Source: Heterobasidion occidentale
Taxonomy: Eukaryota; Basidiomycota; Agaricomycetes; Russulales; Bondarzewiaceae
Direction: 5' to 3'
Length of the DNA: 64,000 nt
NCBI GenBank assembly: GCA_039111635.1
Contig: JBCAQO010000007.1
Location: 1,860,001 to 1,924,000 of the forward strand
How positions within the stretch are numbered: the first letter of the stretch is position 1; each line of letters opens with the position of its first letter. Below, piece by piece: positions 47,560-59,908 of this stretch. The position numbers and the translations under genes are program-made. The notes under the pieces were generated by a model that was not told where the DNA came from, ran no database searches, and saw only the letters and a list, made by a program, of their open reading frames with translations.

Positions 47560-49520
47560 TCAACGGGGTAGAGAGAAAGGTGGGAGATGCGGGGACGGAA
47601 AGCTTTTCAATCCCGACAAGCGTTTGCGTTGCCTTTTATCTAAAAATGAGTCTGTGGCATACTGTGGCATGCATCGCCTCCACTCTCGAGGCTCCGCCGT
47701 TCTGTTCCGCCATTGTGAGTGTCCCCTTGTTTGGTCGCTGTGTTTGGCCTCTCGAAGAAAGCTGGCGCAGGCAGTATCCCCGCTTTGCATGTTTGTTGCT
47801 CGCATCCGAGATAGACCTTGGGATTCGGTTTGGTCGAATGTGAAAAGACTGAAAAGGCCGGGTACGTCCATCGATCAGGCTGCCACCTGCTCAATAAATA
47901 TGTAGATTGCCCTCTGATACCACTCGATTGTCGTGTGCTTGTGCGCGCGATGTGTCCCTTCGCCTTCTGTATGTGCTGAGTGTCAGACTCGTTCTTGGCT
48001 CTCCCTTGCTCCTACGTACCAGAACGCAGTGACGCTATCCATGTTGAGTCTCAGCGTTTTTTCGTTTATGATACTGCTGATATCTTGTGACAGAGAGCTC
48101 AGTATATGGCTTTGGACATGGCTTTGTACAATGGATTGGGGGCTGAAAGCATATCGAAGACTGAGGTTGAGGATTAGGCGATGTGGGGATTGCTTCGACA
48201 TGAACGCTTACCGCTGTCGCCGTATCAGTCAAGGACAAGCTGGCAGATGGCCTACGCAGCGCCAATGGCATTTTGTCTTCGCAATCCAATGTATCATCGA
48301 CGGTCGGGTTCGGTTGGGCGAAACGACGTTGGAGCGCGAGCGACGGCACGCAAAGGGGAGTTCCGGCAGGCTCAAGCACGCGACGCGAGACCCCGAAGCC
48401 CCCTAGAGCGGGCCTGAAGATCCCGCCAGTAGCCCAGAGTAGCCTTCCACCAGTCCTCCACCACTGCTCTCCACCTTGATAAGCTTTTTGTAACTGTGTT
48501 TCGTGCGCGGAAAAATGCATTTCGGCTTGATCTTGGTGTCGACCTGTCCTCAGACGTGTCTGTTTGGTACCGGTTCGCGCTCGGCTATCTTGCCGTCCTG
48601 AACTCGTTTGCAACTGTACTTTTCGACAATCTGTGTGAGATCGCAGCCGCCGCCTCTCTCCAATGATGGAAATACACAGGTGATGGTGGTGGTAGACATG
48701 ACCAGAGCGCACGCTCTCCGGTATGCACCCCACCCCTTCAAACAGCATGTGCCATCTATCTCCTGTATCAACTTCTCATTATCGATCTCGCCCTCACTTG
48801 GTGGTGCTAGCCTTCTCCCCGCACCCGCACGCCTATCCTGAAAACGCGCTGGAAGGACCGTGGGCGATGTCCCTCAGAGGCACTCCATATTGCGCTGCTT
48901 CACGCAGCTGAAGATCTGGCATGCCTTCTCTCCCGCTGCACCGTGGGCACATGCTAGGCTCCCCACGGCCCACGGGCGTGCGCAGTGCTCCCCCTCGCAT
49001 CTCTCCCCTCGCCTGTCGAATCCAGCGAGCACCTCAACACGAAAGCCGCTCTGCACAAACGTCCGCCCGAATTAAAATCCAGATCACGGGCTCCCGCGAT
49101 TCTGTCCCCATACACGACGCAATGCATGGCCCCGTGATATCGATTGTCGACGAGAAAGGAGAGAAGCACAGAAGTGGAGGCCCGGCAACGATCCGTTGGT
49201 AAATCGTACGCATATCTCGTGTAGGTCCCTTCTTCACCCCTTGCCCAGGGCGTGTCTCGATCGCACATGCTGTACATACTTGACTTCTACACCACTTGAG
49301 CTTCGACAGGTTCGCAGGTCGTGCATTGATATCACGCCATGTTCAACATCATACGACACGATATCTGTCGTTGTCCTGCCCCTCATGCAGAGTCCGGCGA
49401 AGAGGTGTCTTGACCAAAACTAACGATAAAAGCATTACATCTAGATCCAAACTTGAAAGGACTGCGGGCTGACCAACCAACCACGGTAATACAGCAACTG
49501 CAAGCACGGCGCAAGCACGC
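47560..49520. other. intergenic stretch at the left edge of the duplicated block
   Basis: Many overlapping ORFs on both strands without protein character. From about 48950 the sequence begins to match the repeated spacer seen again near 55500 and 63880 (gcgcagtgctc...ctcgcctgtcg). Confidence 0.45.
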
Positions 49521-49727
49521 ACCAGACTAACATCGGACTTCAACTCAGACGCCGACTCCGCACGCATGCAGAGGAGAACAGACTGACTGACTACACATAG
49601 CATCTTCTGTGCAACGACAGCCATGTCGGAGTGTTTTAGCCATTCTCGGCCGGCCCTTGTGGTGCGTACCAGCAGTGCTGAGAACAATACTCGGGAACAC
49701 AATTGGTGTTTTTGAAGTCCGCACGCT

Positions 49728-49738
49728 TATATAGAAAG
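49728..49738 (+). promoter_or_regulatory. TATA box of F-box gene A
   Basis: ttatatagaaa about 75 nt before the ATG at 49810, conserved with the copy before F-box gene B. Confidence 0.6.
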
Positions 49739-49809
49739 CTGCCGCTGCCACATCTCGCATCCATTGTCGCTACGAAGCCAACCCCCCACTACTCCTCATA
49801 GCAGCCAGC

Positions 49810-51930
49810 ATGTCCAACAACCCTAATGCGGTGCCCGAAGACGCACTCGATCCGAGGTGTGTTCTCCAGCGATCTTCAGTAGCAATCTATTCCGCGTTAC
49901 TCAACCAGTGACATATTTACATTGCACATCGGGCAGCAAACCTGATCATTGGACGGTTTCCATGGGCGTTAGGCTCAAGACACTCAACGCGTTCATCAAC
50001 TCTGTCGCCGTGACAAGCCATGCCATCGATCCCTTGCGAGTACTTGATGTTGAGATGTCCAACGTGAACGGCCTGGTTTCATGTGTTCGCACCCGATACG
50101 AGGCATTTTCTTCCGTGTCTAAGTTTTCCTTCAATGAACTAGCTCGTGGTATCTTGCATGGCAGTCAGGCAGTTGAGCCGAAGCTTGGATCCGCAAGAGA
50201 TGCCTTGAATCCCGAGTATGTTGTCTTGCCACACCTCAATCTAAGGTTCGACTGGCTAATTTTGCTTTGTGGCATCCAGAGCTACCGACTGTTGGTCAGA
50301 GATCGCGCGCACGAGGTTTTCAACCTTGGATGCCGTCATCAATGATGTTTACAATGACAATCCCAAGAAGGCGCTACGGATTCTGGAGGCCGAATTTCTG
50401 AACCTGTGCCGCATGTTATCAGTCGTCTGCTGGCTACGCAATGGATGTCGTCCAGTGTCTCGCATTCCCCCTGAAATCCTGGCACGCATCTTCTGGTTTT
50501 GCGGCCAAGATCCGACGCGTTCTCCGGAGGACAGAGTCCGCTCCCTAATCGATGTATCTCATGTCTGCCATCGCTGGCGCGAGACTGCCTTGGCTCATGC
50601 TTACCTCTGGGGAATAGTCACTAGCTTGGCCCTTGGCGAGAAATGGATGGCCGAGATGTTGAGGCGTGCAAAGGAAGTGCCTCTGATGGTACACTCATCT
50701 GTGCCAAGCTCTCGACCAAGGCCGGCGAAGCCCCTCAATCTATCGATGCTCTTGCCTCTCCTGTCTCGGATCGAGACGCTGGAACTCTCAGATCATGTGG
50801 ATGACCTTGCAGGTTTCTTGCGCCTTTTCGTCGAACCTGCCCCTATCTTGGAATCCCTCTCGCTCACGTCCAAAAGGGCACTGAGGGTTCCTCAAGATCT
50901 ATTCGCTTCACACACGCCTCGCCTCCGCATCCTCCAGCTCTCTGGACTCACCATTTCTTGGGCCTCTCCGATCCTGATGAATCTGACCACGCTGGACCTG
51001 CGTCTACCACAAGGGCTTCGTGAGCAGAACTCCATACCCTTGACGCCGCAGGTTTTTGATACCTTGGAAAGAATGCCTGGCCTCGAAGTTCTACGCATCC
51101 ACAATTGTTTTCTACATTTCCCACCGAGAAGGTCTATCGATGAACATATCAGGCCGAACCCTATCGATCTTCCTCACCTTTCGGAAATCGAGTTGCAAGG
51201 GTCGTCGCGGGCTTGTGTCGTCCTTACCAGAAGCATTAGAGTCCTACCGACGACTGTCCTCAGACTTTATCTTGACGCAGACGAGAACAACGATGGTTTC
51301 GCCGCTTTGTATCCCGTCGTCAGGACTGTGAGCGGCCACTCTGACAACGAGAAACCTTGGCATGGGCTCAGTGTGTCCGCTTGGCGCGGCCTCGACATCA
51401 AGGCTTGGAAATCGTCTCGTTCTACACAACAACTGCAACACCCTGAAGGCGACGTTTACATTCACATACACTATAAATTCCGCCATGCTCAAGACTTGGA
51501 TCCTTTGTGCGCGATCTATGGAGCCCTCTGCCGACTTGATCTCTCGACGCTGTCAATCGACTATCCCTGTGATGATCAGGGCGGCTTTGCGCTAGCCAGG
51601 TACTGGCTGCCACTTCAATGTCAACAATTGCAGCACATCTTCCTCCATGACGGCATATGGGTATCGCGCTTGATCGACGCGCTGCGTCCTGTCGAGACCT
51701 CCTCTGGCGACCACACACGCCGCACGACGGCTGTTCCGTTTCCTCGCCTTCGATCTCTCGACCTGACCTACTATTACAAGAATGATCTCCGAGGGAAAAT
51801 GTTCCGAAGGGAGCTGTTCCAAGTACTCACAAAGCGGAAGGATCTACAAGCTCCTCTGGACAGCATCAGGTTGAAATTCTGCGAAGGTCCCCTGTATGAC
51901 AAACTCCCCTGGTCTGTGTCCAGACATTGA
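49810..51930 (+). CDS. F-box/LRR-like protein, copy A
   Basis: Exons 49810-49856, 49937-50215 and 50280-51930, in phase, 658 residues. N-terminal helical region (LKTLNAFINS..., VSCVRTRYEAFSS), then a second helical repeat (LSVVCWLRNGCRP), an F-box (VSRIPPEILARIFWFCG), CHRWRETALAHAYLW, and leucine-rich repeats (LETLELSDHVDDLAG, LESLSLTSKRALRVP, LTTLDLRLPQ) to the C-terminus. Typical of the large F-box families of mushroom-forming fungi; presumably an SCF substrate receptor. Stretches such as KEVPLMVHSSVPSSRPRP are nearly identical in copy B, so these blocks are recently duplicated or gene-converted. Confidence 0.82.
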
Positions 51931-53229
51931 ACATTTCAGGGCTATTGTTTCTGCATTTCGTACGGATTCGGACAAATCATCAGGGCAGGGCTATATAGGT
52001 CACAGTATTTATGTACCATGCGCAGATGTCAATTCCCTACACATGAGATTATTGGTTTGAATCAGCTGGATGGGGCCGCGCCGTGCGAGGTGGGCGAGAC
52101 CTGTGTAAATCTTTGGAAGTTTTGGACCGATGACTCCAACTGTCGCCCGCCACGCCCGCCCCCGTTTGACTGCCCGTGATTCCGGGGCGCGGAGGCTTCG
52201 CGGCGATTACCAACGCAGTGACATATGCGGTGCTCAGCACTTAGCGCTCTAGCAGCAGAACGCACTGACACAGGGCTAAGCCAATGATTTTATCAACGCG
52301 GTGCCCTCAATCTCTGTCTAGGACTCGGCCACTTTACCAGGAGGCCTTTGGCCTTTGCGCGAAGGCCAGTCATATAAATATACTTCCTTCTGCCGGCGGT
52401 CAAGGTCGCAATAATCCCGATGCCACTACGCTGGGCTTCCTCCGCCTCGCTCTTTCGTCGGCTCCCCTGTCCGTGCAAAAAGACAGTGGCCTCCATTGTG
52501 GAGCGCCGGCATACGGTCCGGCCGGGTGGACATTCCTTTGTTCGCGTTTATGGGCGCTTGTGGGCGTGTTGGGAAGCCTTGCCATCGGAAGAATCTGATA
52601 AGAGTATCTATCTGCCGCTATGGAAAATATGCACTTCAGTCCCATCAGAAAAATCGTGCTGATACCCACGCTGATAAACGAACCGATAGCGCAAAAGCGA
52701 ACAAGGTCGTTCGTCAATCCAAGGCTCGCCTGTGCAGCTCTGAAATGAGAAACAGCTAGCATACAATCTCACGAACCTTCATCTTCGAGAGGCCAACGTC
52801 AAAACATATCAAAAAGCTGTTCAGCGAGGTCCTTGTCGATTCAATCTGGGACTTCTACTCGCGAGTCTTGAACATCCCTTATGAGCCCCAAGTGCAACGT
52901 GTTTGATCGATTGGACGGAGGCACGAGGCTGGTGAAGGTTTCTGGTACGTCCGGCGAAGTTTGATGCGGTGGTCACGTACGGCACCCAGCAGAGGAAACT
53001 GGCACCGCTAGGCGTCGGGTGGCAAGGACACAAAGAGAGGACAGCCTTCGACCAATAGACCATCGGTGTGCTGGAAGATCGTATCAGCAGCCAGCGCACC
53101 CGTCCCGATGTTGGTTTGCCTTCAAAAAGGAGGTCCACACAACAAGCAACACAAGTTCTCCCGCCCCCGCCCCCGCGCCTCTACTACACCCACATCCATT
53201 CACGCCAAACTCCAGCAAACGTCAGAGAA
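51931..53229. other. intergenic segment shared with unit 2
   Basis: No supported gene. It is made of blocks repeated at 58.8-59.15 and 60.63-61.55 kb, including the conserved words gcggaggcttcgcggcgatt and ggcctttggcctttgcgcg. The right end is the promoter of the C2H2 gene. Confidence 0.55.
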
Positions 53230-54774
53230 ATGAACAGCTACGAGCACCCGTTCGATAAAGCCTACATGTCTTCAGCGTTCTTCGACCTCCCGTCAGAGGA
53301 AACCGACGTGGCGGACAGTGGCCGCACCCATAGCGCTGTCCCCCTCAACGACGCAACACAAGCCACAATCCAGGTACGATTATACAGATTTGGCCGTACC
53401 ACGCCACTCATCATTACAGGTTCTGAGCATAGGGCTTAGCCCAGAAACTAGCTACAATGCTGTAGGCGAACATGAGTGCTGTGGAACCATAGCAACGAAC
53501 GGTGCAGAATATTACGCCTGCGATTACACATGTGCAGGAGAACACCCGCGATAGTAAGTCGACCCTATGCGAACTAGCGATGCTGTAGAAGCTCATTGCC
53601 CATGTGCCGTAGCCTGCGATTCGATGTCTAGGCCGCCTTCGGTGTTGCCATCTGTCCCCGGGCCAGTCTTCTCCCCACCCCACCTTCTTGCTTCCGTTGC
53701 CCAAGAGGGCCAAACAGCATCCGCATCGTTCCCGACCACCAGCAAGAAGAGGCCGGCATCGAATGCAGTCCGCGCGGGTCGACTGTCAGCGCCGAAGCGC
53801 ATACGGACGAGCAAGGATGAATGGAGCGAGTCCCAGCAGCCCCAATCAGCAGCAGACCCACTTCAACAGCCTGAATCTGCTCTGGAACACGAGGGCAATG
53901 CCCTCATCAACCACACTTTTACATCAAGCACCTCCAACTGGGAGGATAACGTCCTCGCAGATGGAAAAGTCCCCGACACTGTAACCGTGTTGGGACAAGG
54001 GCCACCACCATCGCGGCCAGCAAAAAAGACTCGGAAGGAGAACAAGAACGAGACCCCGTATCTCACCACAGAGTTCAACTGTCACATCTGCAAGACAGGC
54101 TCTGTCAGGCTGCCCAATTTGGAGCGCCACAACAGGACCGCAGAGCAAGCAAAACAAGCCCGTCAGAGAGGTATCGAAGTGGTCATCGAGGTCGACGACT
54201 CGTTGAGATGTCCAGCACCGCGCTGCAAGATTGTCAAGCCGTACAGCCGGCGGGACGCGCTCATCCGCCACATGCGCGAGAAACATTATGGAGTCCCGAT
54301 TCCCGAACCTGAGGTGCAGGAGCGCACGAACGACGGCAGGGAGAGCGAGATTCTGGCGAGAGCGATGGCAGTGGATAAGGCAAAGGCAGAAGGAAAGGTG
54401 AGACCCTCGAAGAATGGTGAGCAGTCCTGTTTCCGCGCACCCCTCACTCGCCATCCTTTATGTTGTACATTGATCGATGAAGGCTCACTCACCTTGCCAC
54501 CATTCCTTAGGCACTGGATGTCCCCGCACTCCTCCCTCTCTTTCATTCGGATCGATGCGGATGTCGTTGCAATATTGCTGCCTACAAGTCCTTTGCCATC
54601 GCCGCTGGTCTTCCACTGCACTTCCCCGATGGTTCTGATACAGCCGGATTGTTGTACCAGTCTCCTAAAGACGACAATATCAGTGATCTGCAAAGTAGAC
54701 ATGGGAAGGTGCATGGCCTTCGGTTGCGCAAACTGCCTTGTACGGTCTCCTACCTTTCTCTGTTAGAGACTTGA
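53230..54774 (+). CDS. C2H2-type zinc-finger protein, copy C
   Basis: The N-terminus MNSYEHPFDKAYMSSAFFDL is followed by an intron (53372-53416) and a second at about 53555-53620. The middle is basic (KRPASN..., APKRIRTSKDE). The finger region is FNCHICKTGSVRLPNLERH, where the final zinc-binding His of finger 1 appears lost, then a complete C2H2 finger RCPAPRCKIVKPYSRRDALI-RHMREKH. A last intron (about 54418-54511) leads to a tail with an additional CGCRC cluster, ending near 54774. Phase does not close at exon 2/3 or at the last junction, so one or two bases seem lost. Probably a nuclear DNA-binding protein. Confidence 0.6.
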
Positions 54775-56302
54775 GTCCACGATTACATCGAATCAAACCT
54801 GCAAAACTTGAGATGACTGTATCGCAGCAAGTGTGTGAGGTGCCGGCATCGATGAGCGCGTCCATCACGAGTTCGCCGATCGAGAGTTCACCATGTCACG
54901 CGTTGATCGCCGCCATCACCTATGTAACCTAATACCTCTCTGCCCATTTTTTTCTTCGGGGCTTTGTCTGCAGAAAAAGGCTACTGGCCAGTCACTCGCC
55001 CATCATTGTTTCAAGATGTCTGTCTGGCGCTGTACTCGAGTACCTCGTCATCGTCTCACCTGGTGCGCCGCTTGCCGCCTCCTGATTCCTTGCTTTGTCC
55101 TTAGTATCACCTTGCTGTCTCGAACATCTGATTCACGACCTCACAACTGCAACCTGCACGAGACAGCTGTGTCACATTTTGAAATGCGGAAATACACAGC
55201 AGACGCGACGAGGGCGCGCGCTCTCCAGTATGCTTGCTGCTTGTTCTCATCCTCTTTTCCCTCTGCATAGCTGCACGCGCCACCCCCCATCCCTCCCCAT
55301 CCCCTGCGATGACAATCACATCAATTGCATGCTCGCTCGCTGCTCGGTTTTACCGTCCACCTTCCGGCACTTGCCAAACTCTAGCCTCTCCACGCCCCTG
55401 CGGGCCTACAAAACTGCAAGCGGATCGGGCTCGTCTTTGGAGCAACTCTGTTCAACCAATCGGTGGCGGCAGGTGGCGGCCCGTCCCAACAATTTGGGAC
55501 GCACACGCCTAGGCGACGCGCGCGCAGTGCTCTCTCTCGCCTGTCGCCCGTCGCCCGTCAGATTTCTGCGAACACCCAGCGCGACAGCCACTCCGCACAA
55601 ACGACCGCCCGAACCCAAATCATGAATTCTTCGCGGTCCTTTCCCAAAACACTACCGACCCGACCTCACAGTGGTCTAGCGAAATCGATCCGTGACACCA
55701 TGAGAGAGGAGGAGGGCCGGCCGACGATCCGCTGGTGCACTGCGCGCCCATATTCTGTGTGGGTCCCTCCTTCACCGCCGATCTAGGGCCTGCTTGGAAT
55801 GCACATACTGCACATATTTCACTTCCAAGCCACTTGAGCTGCGCTAGGCCTGCCAATCCTGCTTTGAGATCGCGCTATGTACCAACGTATCCTACGACAC
55901 AATATATGTCGTCATCCTGCCCCTCATGCGCTGTCCCGGGGGAGGTATCTCGACCAACAACGAACGATAAAAGGAATTATCTTCAGATTTGCCACAACCC
56001 ACAGTAACACAGCAGCTGTGATCACGTACCATCATGACATCGGACATCGACTCAGACGTCGACTCCGCACGCACGCAGACTCGGGAGATCACACTGACAC
56101 AGAACACAGAATGTGTTTCGTGCGGGGACAGCCACATCGGAGTGTTCAGCCATCCCCTTGTGGTGCGTACTAGCAGTGCTGAGAACAAAAACAACAATTG
56201 TGTTTCCGAACATTGAAGTCCGCACATGCGCTTATATAGAAAGGTACGGCTGCCACATCTCCCATTCATCGTCGCTACCAAGCAAACCCCCCACTACTCC
56301 TC
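54775..56302. other. intergenic stretch between duplicated units
   Basis: No supported gene. It contains the spacer repeated at 48.95 and 63.9 kb and, from about 56033, the promoter region shared with F-box gene A, including a TATA box at 56231-56241 (cttatatagaa). Confidence 0.55.
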
Positions 56303-58387
56303 ATGTCCGACGAACCTGCCTCTATGCCTAAAGATATCCTCTATCCAAGGTGCGTTCTCCAGTGACCTTCAGCATTAGTCTATTCCGCGTTTACTCAACC
56401 AGTGGCATATCTGCATTGCGCATTGGGTAGCAAACCTGATCCTTGGACGGTTTTCATGGATGTTAGGCTCAAGACACTCAACATGTTCATCAACTCTGCT
56501 TCCATGACAAGCTGTGCCACATTGCGAGCACTCGATGTTGAAATATCCAACTTGAAGAGACTAGTTTCGTGTGTTCACGCCCGACACAAGGCACTTTCCG
56601 TTGCGTCTCGCTTTTCTTCCGAAGATCTAGCTCGTGGTTTCTTGCATTTCAGTCAGGTCACTGGGCCGAAGCTTCGATCCGCAAAAGATGCACTGAATCC
56701 CCAGTATGTTATCTTGTCACATCTCAGCCTGAGGCTTGACTGACTGATTTCACTTTGTGGCATCCAGCGCTCTCGACTGTTGGACTGAGATCGCCCGGCC
56801 GAGGTTTTCAGCCTTGGACCTCGTCACTAAATATTCATACGACAATGTCAATCCCGAGAAGGCACTACGGATTGTGGAGGCCGAATTACTGAACCTGAAA
56901 CACGTATTATCAGTCGTCTGCTGGCTACGCAATGGATGCCGTCCAGTGTCTCGCATTCCCCCTGAAATCCTGGCACGCATCTTTTGGTTTCGCAGCCACG
57001 ATTTGACGCCTTTCCCGGAGGACAGGGTCCGCTGCATAATCAATATGTCTTGTGTCTGCCATCGCTGGCGCGAGGCTGCCTTGGCTCATGCTTACCTCTG
57101 GAGAACAGTCACTAGCTTGGCCCATGGAGAGGAATGGCCGGCCGAGATGTTGAGGCGTGCAAAGGAAGTGCCTCTGATGGTACACTCATCTGTGCCAAGC
57201 TCTCGACCAAGGCCGGCGAAGCCCCTCAATCTATCGATGCTCTTGCCTCTCCTGTCTCGGATCGAAACGCTGGAACTCTCAGATCATGTGGATGACCTTG
57301 CAGGTTTCTTGCGACATTTCGTCAAACCTGCCCCCATCTTGGAATCCCTCTCGCTCACGTCCAAAAGGGCACTGAGGGTTCCTCAAGATCTATTTGCTTC
57401 ATACACGCCTCGCCTCCGCATGGTCAGGCTTTCTGGACTCCTCATTTCTTGGACCTCTCCGTTCCTGATGAATCTGACCACGCTGGACCTGCGTCTTCCA
57501 CAAGGGCATCGTTTCCAGAACCACATACCCTCGCTGATGCAATTGTTTGAAACGTTGGAAAGAATGCGGCGCCTCGAAGTCTTACGCATGCACAATTGTC
57601 TTCCGCAAATCTCACCAAGAAGAGCTGCCATGGATCATGTGAGGCGAAAGCCTATCGTACTTCCTCACCTGTCGGAAATCGAGCTGCAAGGGTCGTTGCG
57701 GGAGTGTGTCGTCGTTACCAGAAGCATTCAAGTCCTACCGGCGACAGTTCTCAAGATCTTTTTTGGCGCAGGTGAGGACACCAATGATCTCGCTGCCCTG
57801 GTTCCGGTCATCAGGACTGTGAGCGGCAACTCTGACGACCAGAAACCTTGGCGTGGGCTCAGTGTGTCAGATTTGTACGACTTCGAAATCAAAGCTTGGA
57901 AATCGTCTCACCCCCCACGACAAGCGCAACACCCTGAAGGCGAGGTTTACATCCACCTATACTGTAAATTCCTCGATTCTCGAGGCCTGGTTGCAATGCG
58001 CCCGATTTATGAAGCCCTCTGCCATCCTGATCTCTACGCATTCTCCGTGGATATCCCTCTGCAACCCGTCTCTTCCCGATGGCTAGTTACTGGCTACCAC
58101 TTCCATGTCAACAATTGCGGCATATCTTCGCCTATAACGGCATATGGGTATGGCAACTGATCGACGCGCTCCGTCCCGTCGTGACTTCATCTGGTGATAA
58201 CACATCCCGCGCGACGACTGTTCCATTTCCCCACCTTCGGTCTCTCGACCTAGCCTGCTTCGATGGGCTGGACCAAGGAGGGAAAAAATTCCGAAAGGAT
58301 TTGGGCAAAGTAATCAAAGAGCGGAAGGGTTTACAAGCTCCTCTAGACAGCATCAAGCTGAGATTCTATGAAGGTATCAAGTCATAA
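56303..58387 (+). CDS. F-box/LRR-like protein, copy B, one frame break
   Basis: Exons 56303-56349, 56431-56703 and 56768-58387, the same structure as copy A. F-box VSRIPPEILARIFWFRS, then CHRWREAALAHAYLW and the leucine-rich region. The exons total 1940 nt, one short of a multiple of three. At about 58075 (ctcttcccgatggct) the reading frame changes, and the last 100 residues (YWLPLPCQQLRHIF... to YEGIKS) match copy A only in the next frame. One extra base would give 646 residues. Either a recent pseudogene or a base missed in sequencing. Confidence 0.75.
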
Positions 58388-59236
58388 GGTTCATTTTCAC
58401 AATTACATAGGCAATGTCAAACTCCCCCCTACTCTGTGGTCAGAGATCGAGCATTTCAAGGCTTTTCGTTTGGCACCTTGTACGGATTCAAAGAGGTCAT
58501 CAGGGAGAGTCGGAGTATTTACGTGCCATGCGCAGATATCAATTCGCTACACACACTATTATTGGTTAGATCATTGGTTTTGAAATGCTAGATACGGCCG
58601 CGCCGTGTGAGTCTCTGGAATGATGTAACCGATATCCCCAAAAGTCGACCGCTTCGCTAGCCTCCGGGTGACCTCGCACAAAAGCCAGTCATCCCGAGCA
58701 CAAGGTAGACGAGGTCCTCACGTTCGCCCCATCGACCTCACTCCATCCATCTCTCAATCTGCTGGAGCGGCGCGCAGCCCATGCGGCGTGGAATGGACGA
58801 CAACGTAGCTGTCTGTACATCACGGGCGCGGACTCGCGGAGGCTTCGCAGCAATTACTAACGTAGTGACATATGCGGTGCTCAGCACCTAGCGCTCTGGC
58901 AGCAGAACGCACCGACCAGGCTTAGACGACACAGGGCTAAGCTAATGACTATACCAACGCGGTGCCCTCAATATCTGTCTAGGAGGCCACTTTACCGGGA
59001 GGCCTTTGGCCTTTGCGCGAAGGCCAGTCAGATAGTTATTCTCCCTTCTGCTGGCGGTCAAGGTCGTAATATTCCCCGACGCTACCACGCTCAGCTTCCT
59101 CCGCCTCTTTCATCGGCTCCCCTGTCCGTGCAAAACGACAGTGTCCTCCATTGCAGTGTAGTCCGGCACAAGGTGCTGTCTTTGCGCCACTTGTACTCAA
59201 GTAAGTTTGGATCTAGATGCTTCATTCTCCTTGATG

Positions 59237-59908
59237 TATGACGTCGACAGCATGGAAGTGAAGCCCATAACCGCAAGCAACACTGGCTCTATCTCTGGAA
59301 CCCCTGGCCTTGGAGATAATTCAACCAAGCGTGCAAACATTGGTGCTGTAATTGGGGGTACTGTCGGTGGCCTCGGGTTATTAGCCATTCTCGGCGTGGC
59401 AACTACGTGTTCAGTCAGGTGCCACCGTCAAAAGTTGAGTAAACTCCAGGTAGGGAGCATTGGGGATGTTGCGCCATCGACTCCCGTCATCACTCCATTT
59501 CGAGAGTCAGCTCATGTGCGTAACTACTGTCTATTGAGCGCGCGGTCTGAGGTCTCACCTCAGGCTCAGGCTGCAGGTCCAGAAGATGGGGTCATCGTAA
59601 TATCGTCGACCGCGAACATTGGCCAATCGAGCCTCCCACCACCTCCGGTTGCGCTGATTACGCCCCAAGGTCAGCTGTCGGACAAGGAGCTCGCACGAGC
59701 CCGCGCCATGAACACAGATGCGTCCGCTCCAGGTCGCACGCGATTCAATATGTTCCGTGGTGCGCGCTCGGAACGCTCCATGCGCACGGCGTCCAGCAGC
59801 GACCAGACGATAGGGAACCTGTTTTTATCTGCAATGGAGGGGCTGAGAAGGGAGATCGAACAGATGCTAGCAGAGAGGTCTGAGCCGCCACCCACGTACT
59901 ACGAGTGA
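59237..59908 (+). CDS. single-pass membrane protein fragment, 5' truncated
   Basis: An ORF of 223 residues from the ATG at 59237, open to the TGA at 59906-59908. A Ser/Thr/Gly region (ASNTGSISGTPGLGD) leads to a transmembrane helix (IGAVIGGTVGGLGLLAIL) and a basic stop-transfer (RCHRQKL). The cytosolic tail ends with the family-typical KELARARAMNTDAS, RTASSSDQTIGNLFLSAMEG and EPPPTYYE. Relatives in Agaricomycetes have a signal peptide and long Ser/Thr-rich ectodomain upstream; here that part is missing and the upstream DNA belongs to the repeated spacer. Probably a non-functional 3' fragment inserted into unit 2. Confidence 0.65.
   Translation, partial: YDVDSMEVKPITASNTGSISGTPGLGDNSTKRANIGAVIGGTVGGLGLLAILGVATTCSVRCHRQKLSKLQVGSIGDVAPSTPVITPFRESAHVRNYCLLSARSEVSPQAQAAGPEDGVIVISSTANIGQSSLPPPPVALITPQGQLSDKELARARAMNTDASAPGRTRFNMFRGARSERSMRTASSSDQTIGNLFLSAMEGLRREIEQMLAERSEPPPTYYE

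Noticed and set aside
48035..48748. 237-residue minus-strand ORF
   Set aside because: Composition (His/Arg/Gln/Pro runs) and lack of motifs suggest a chance ORF in GC-rich repeated DNA.
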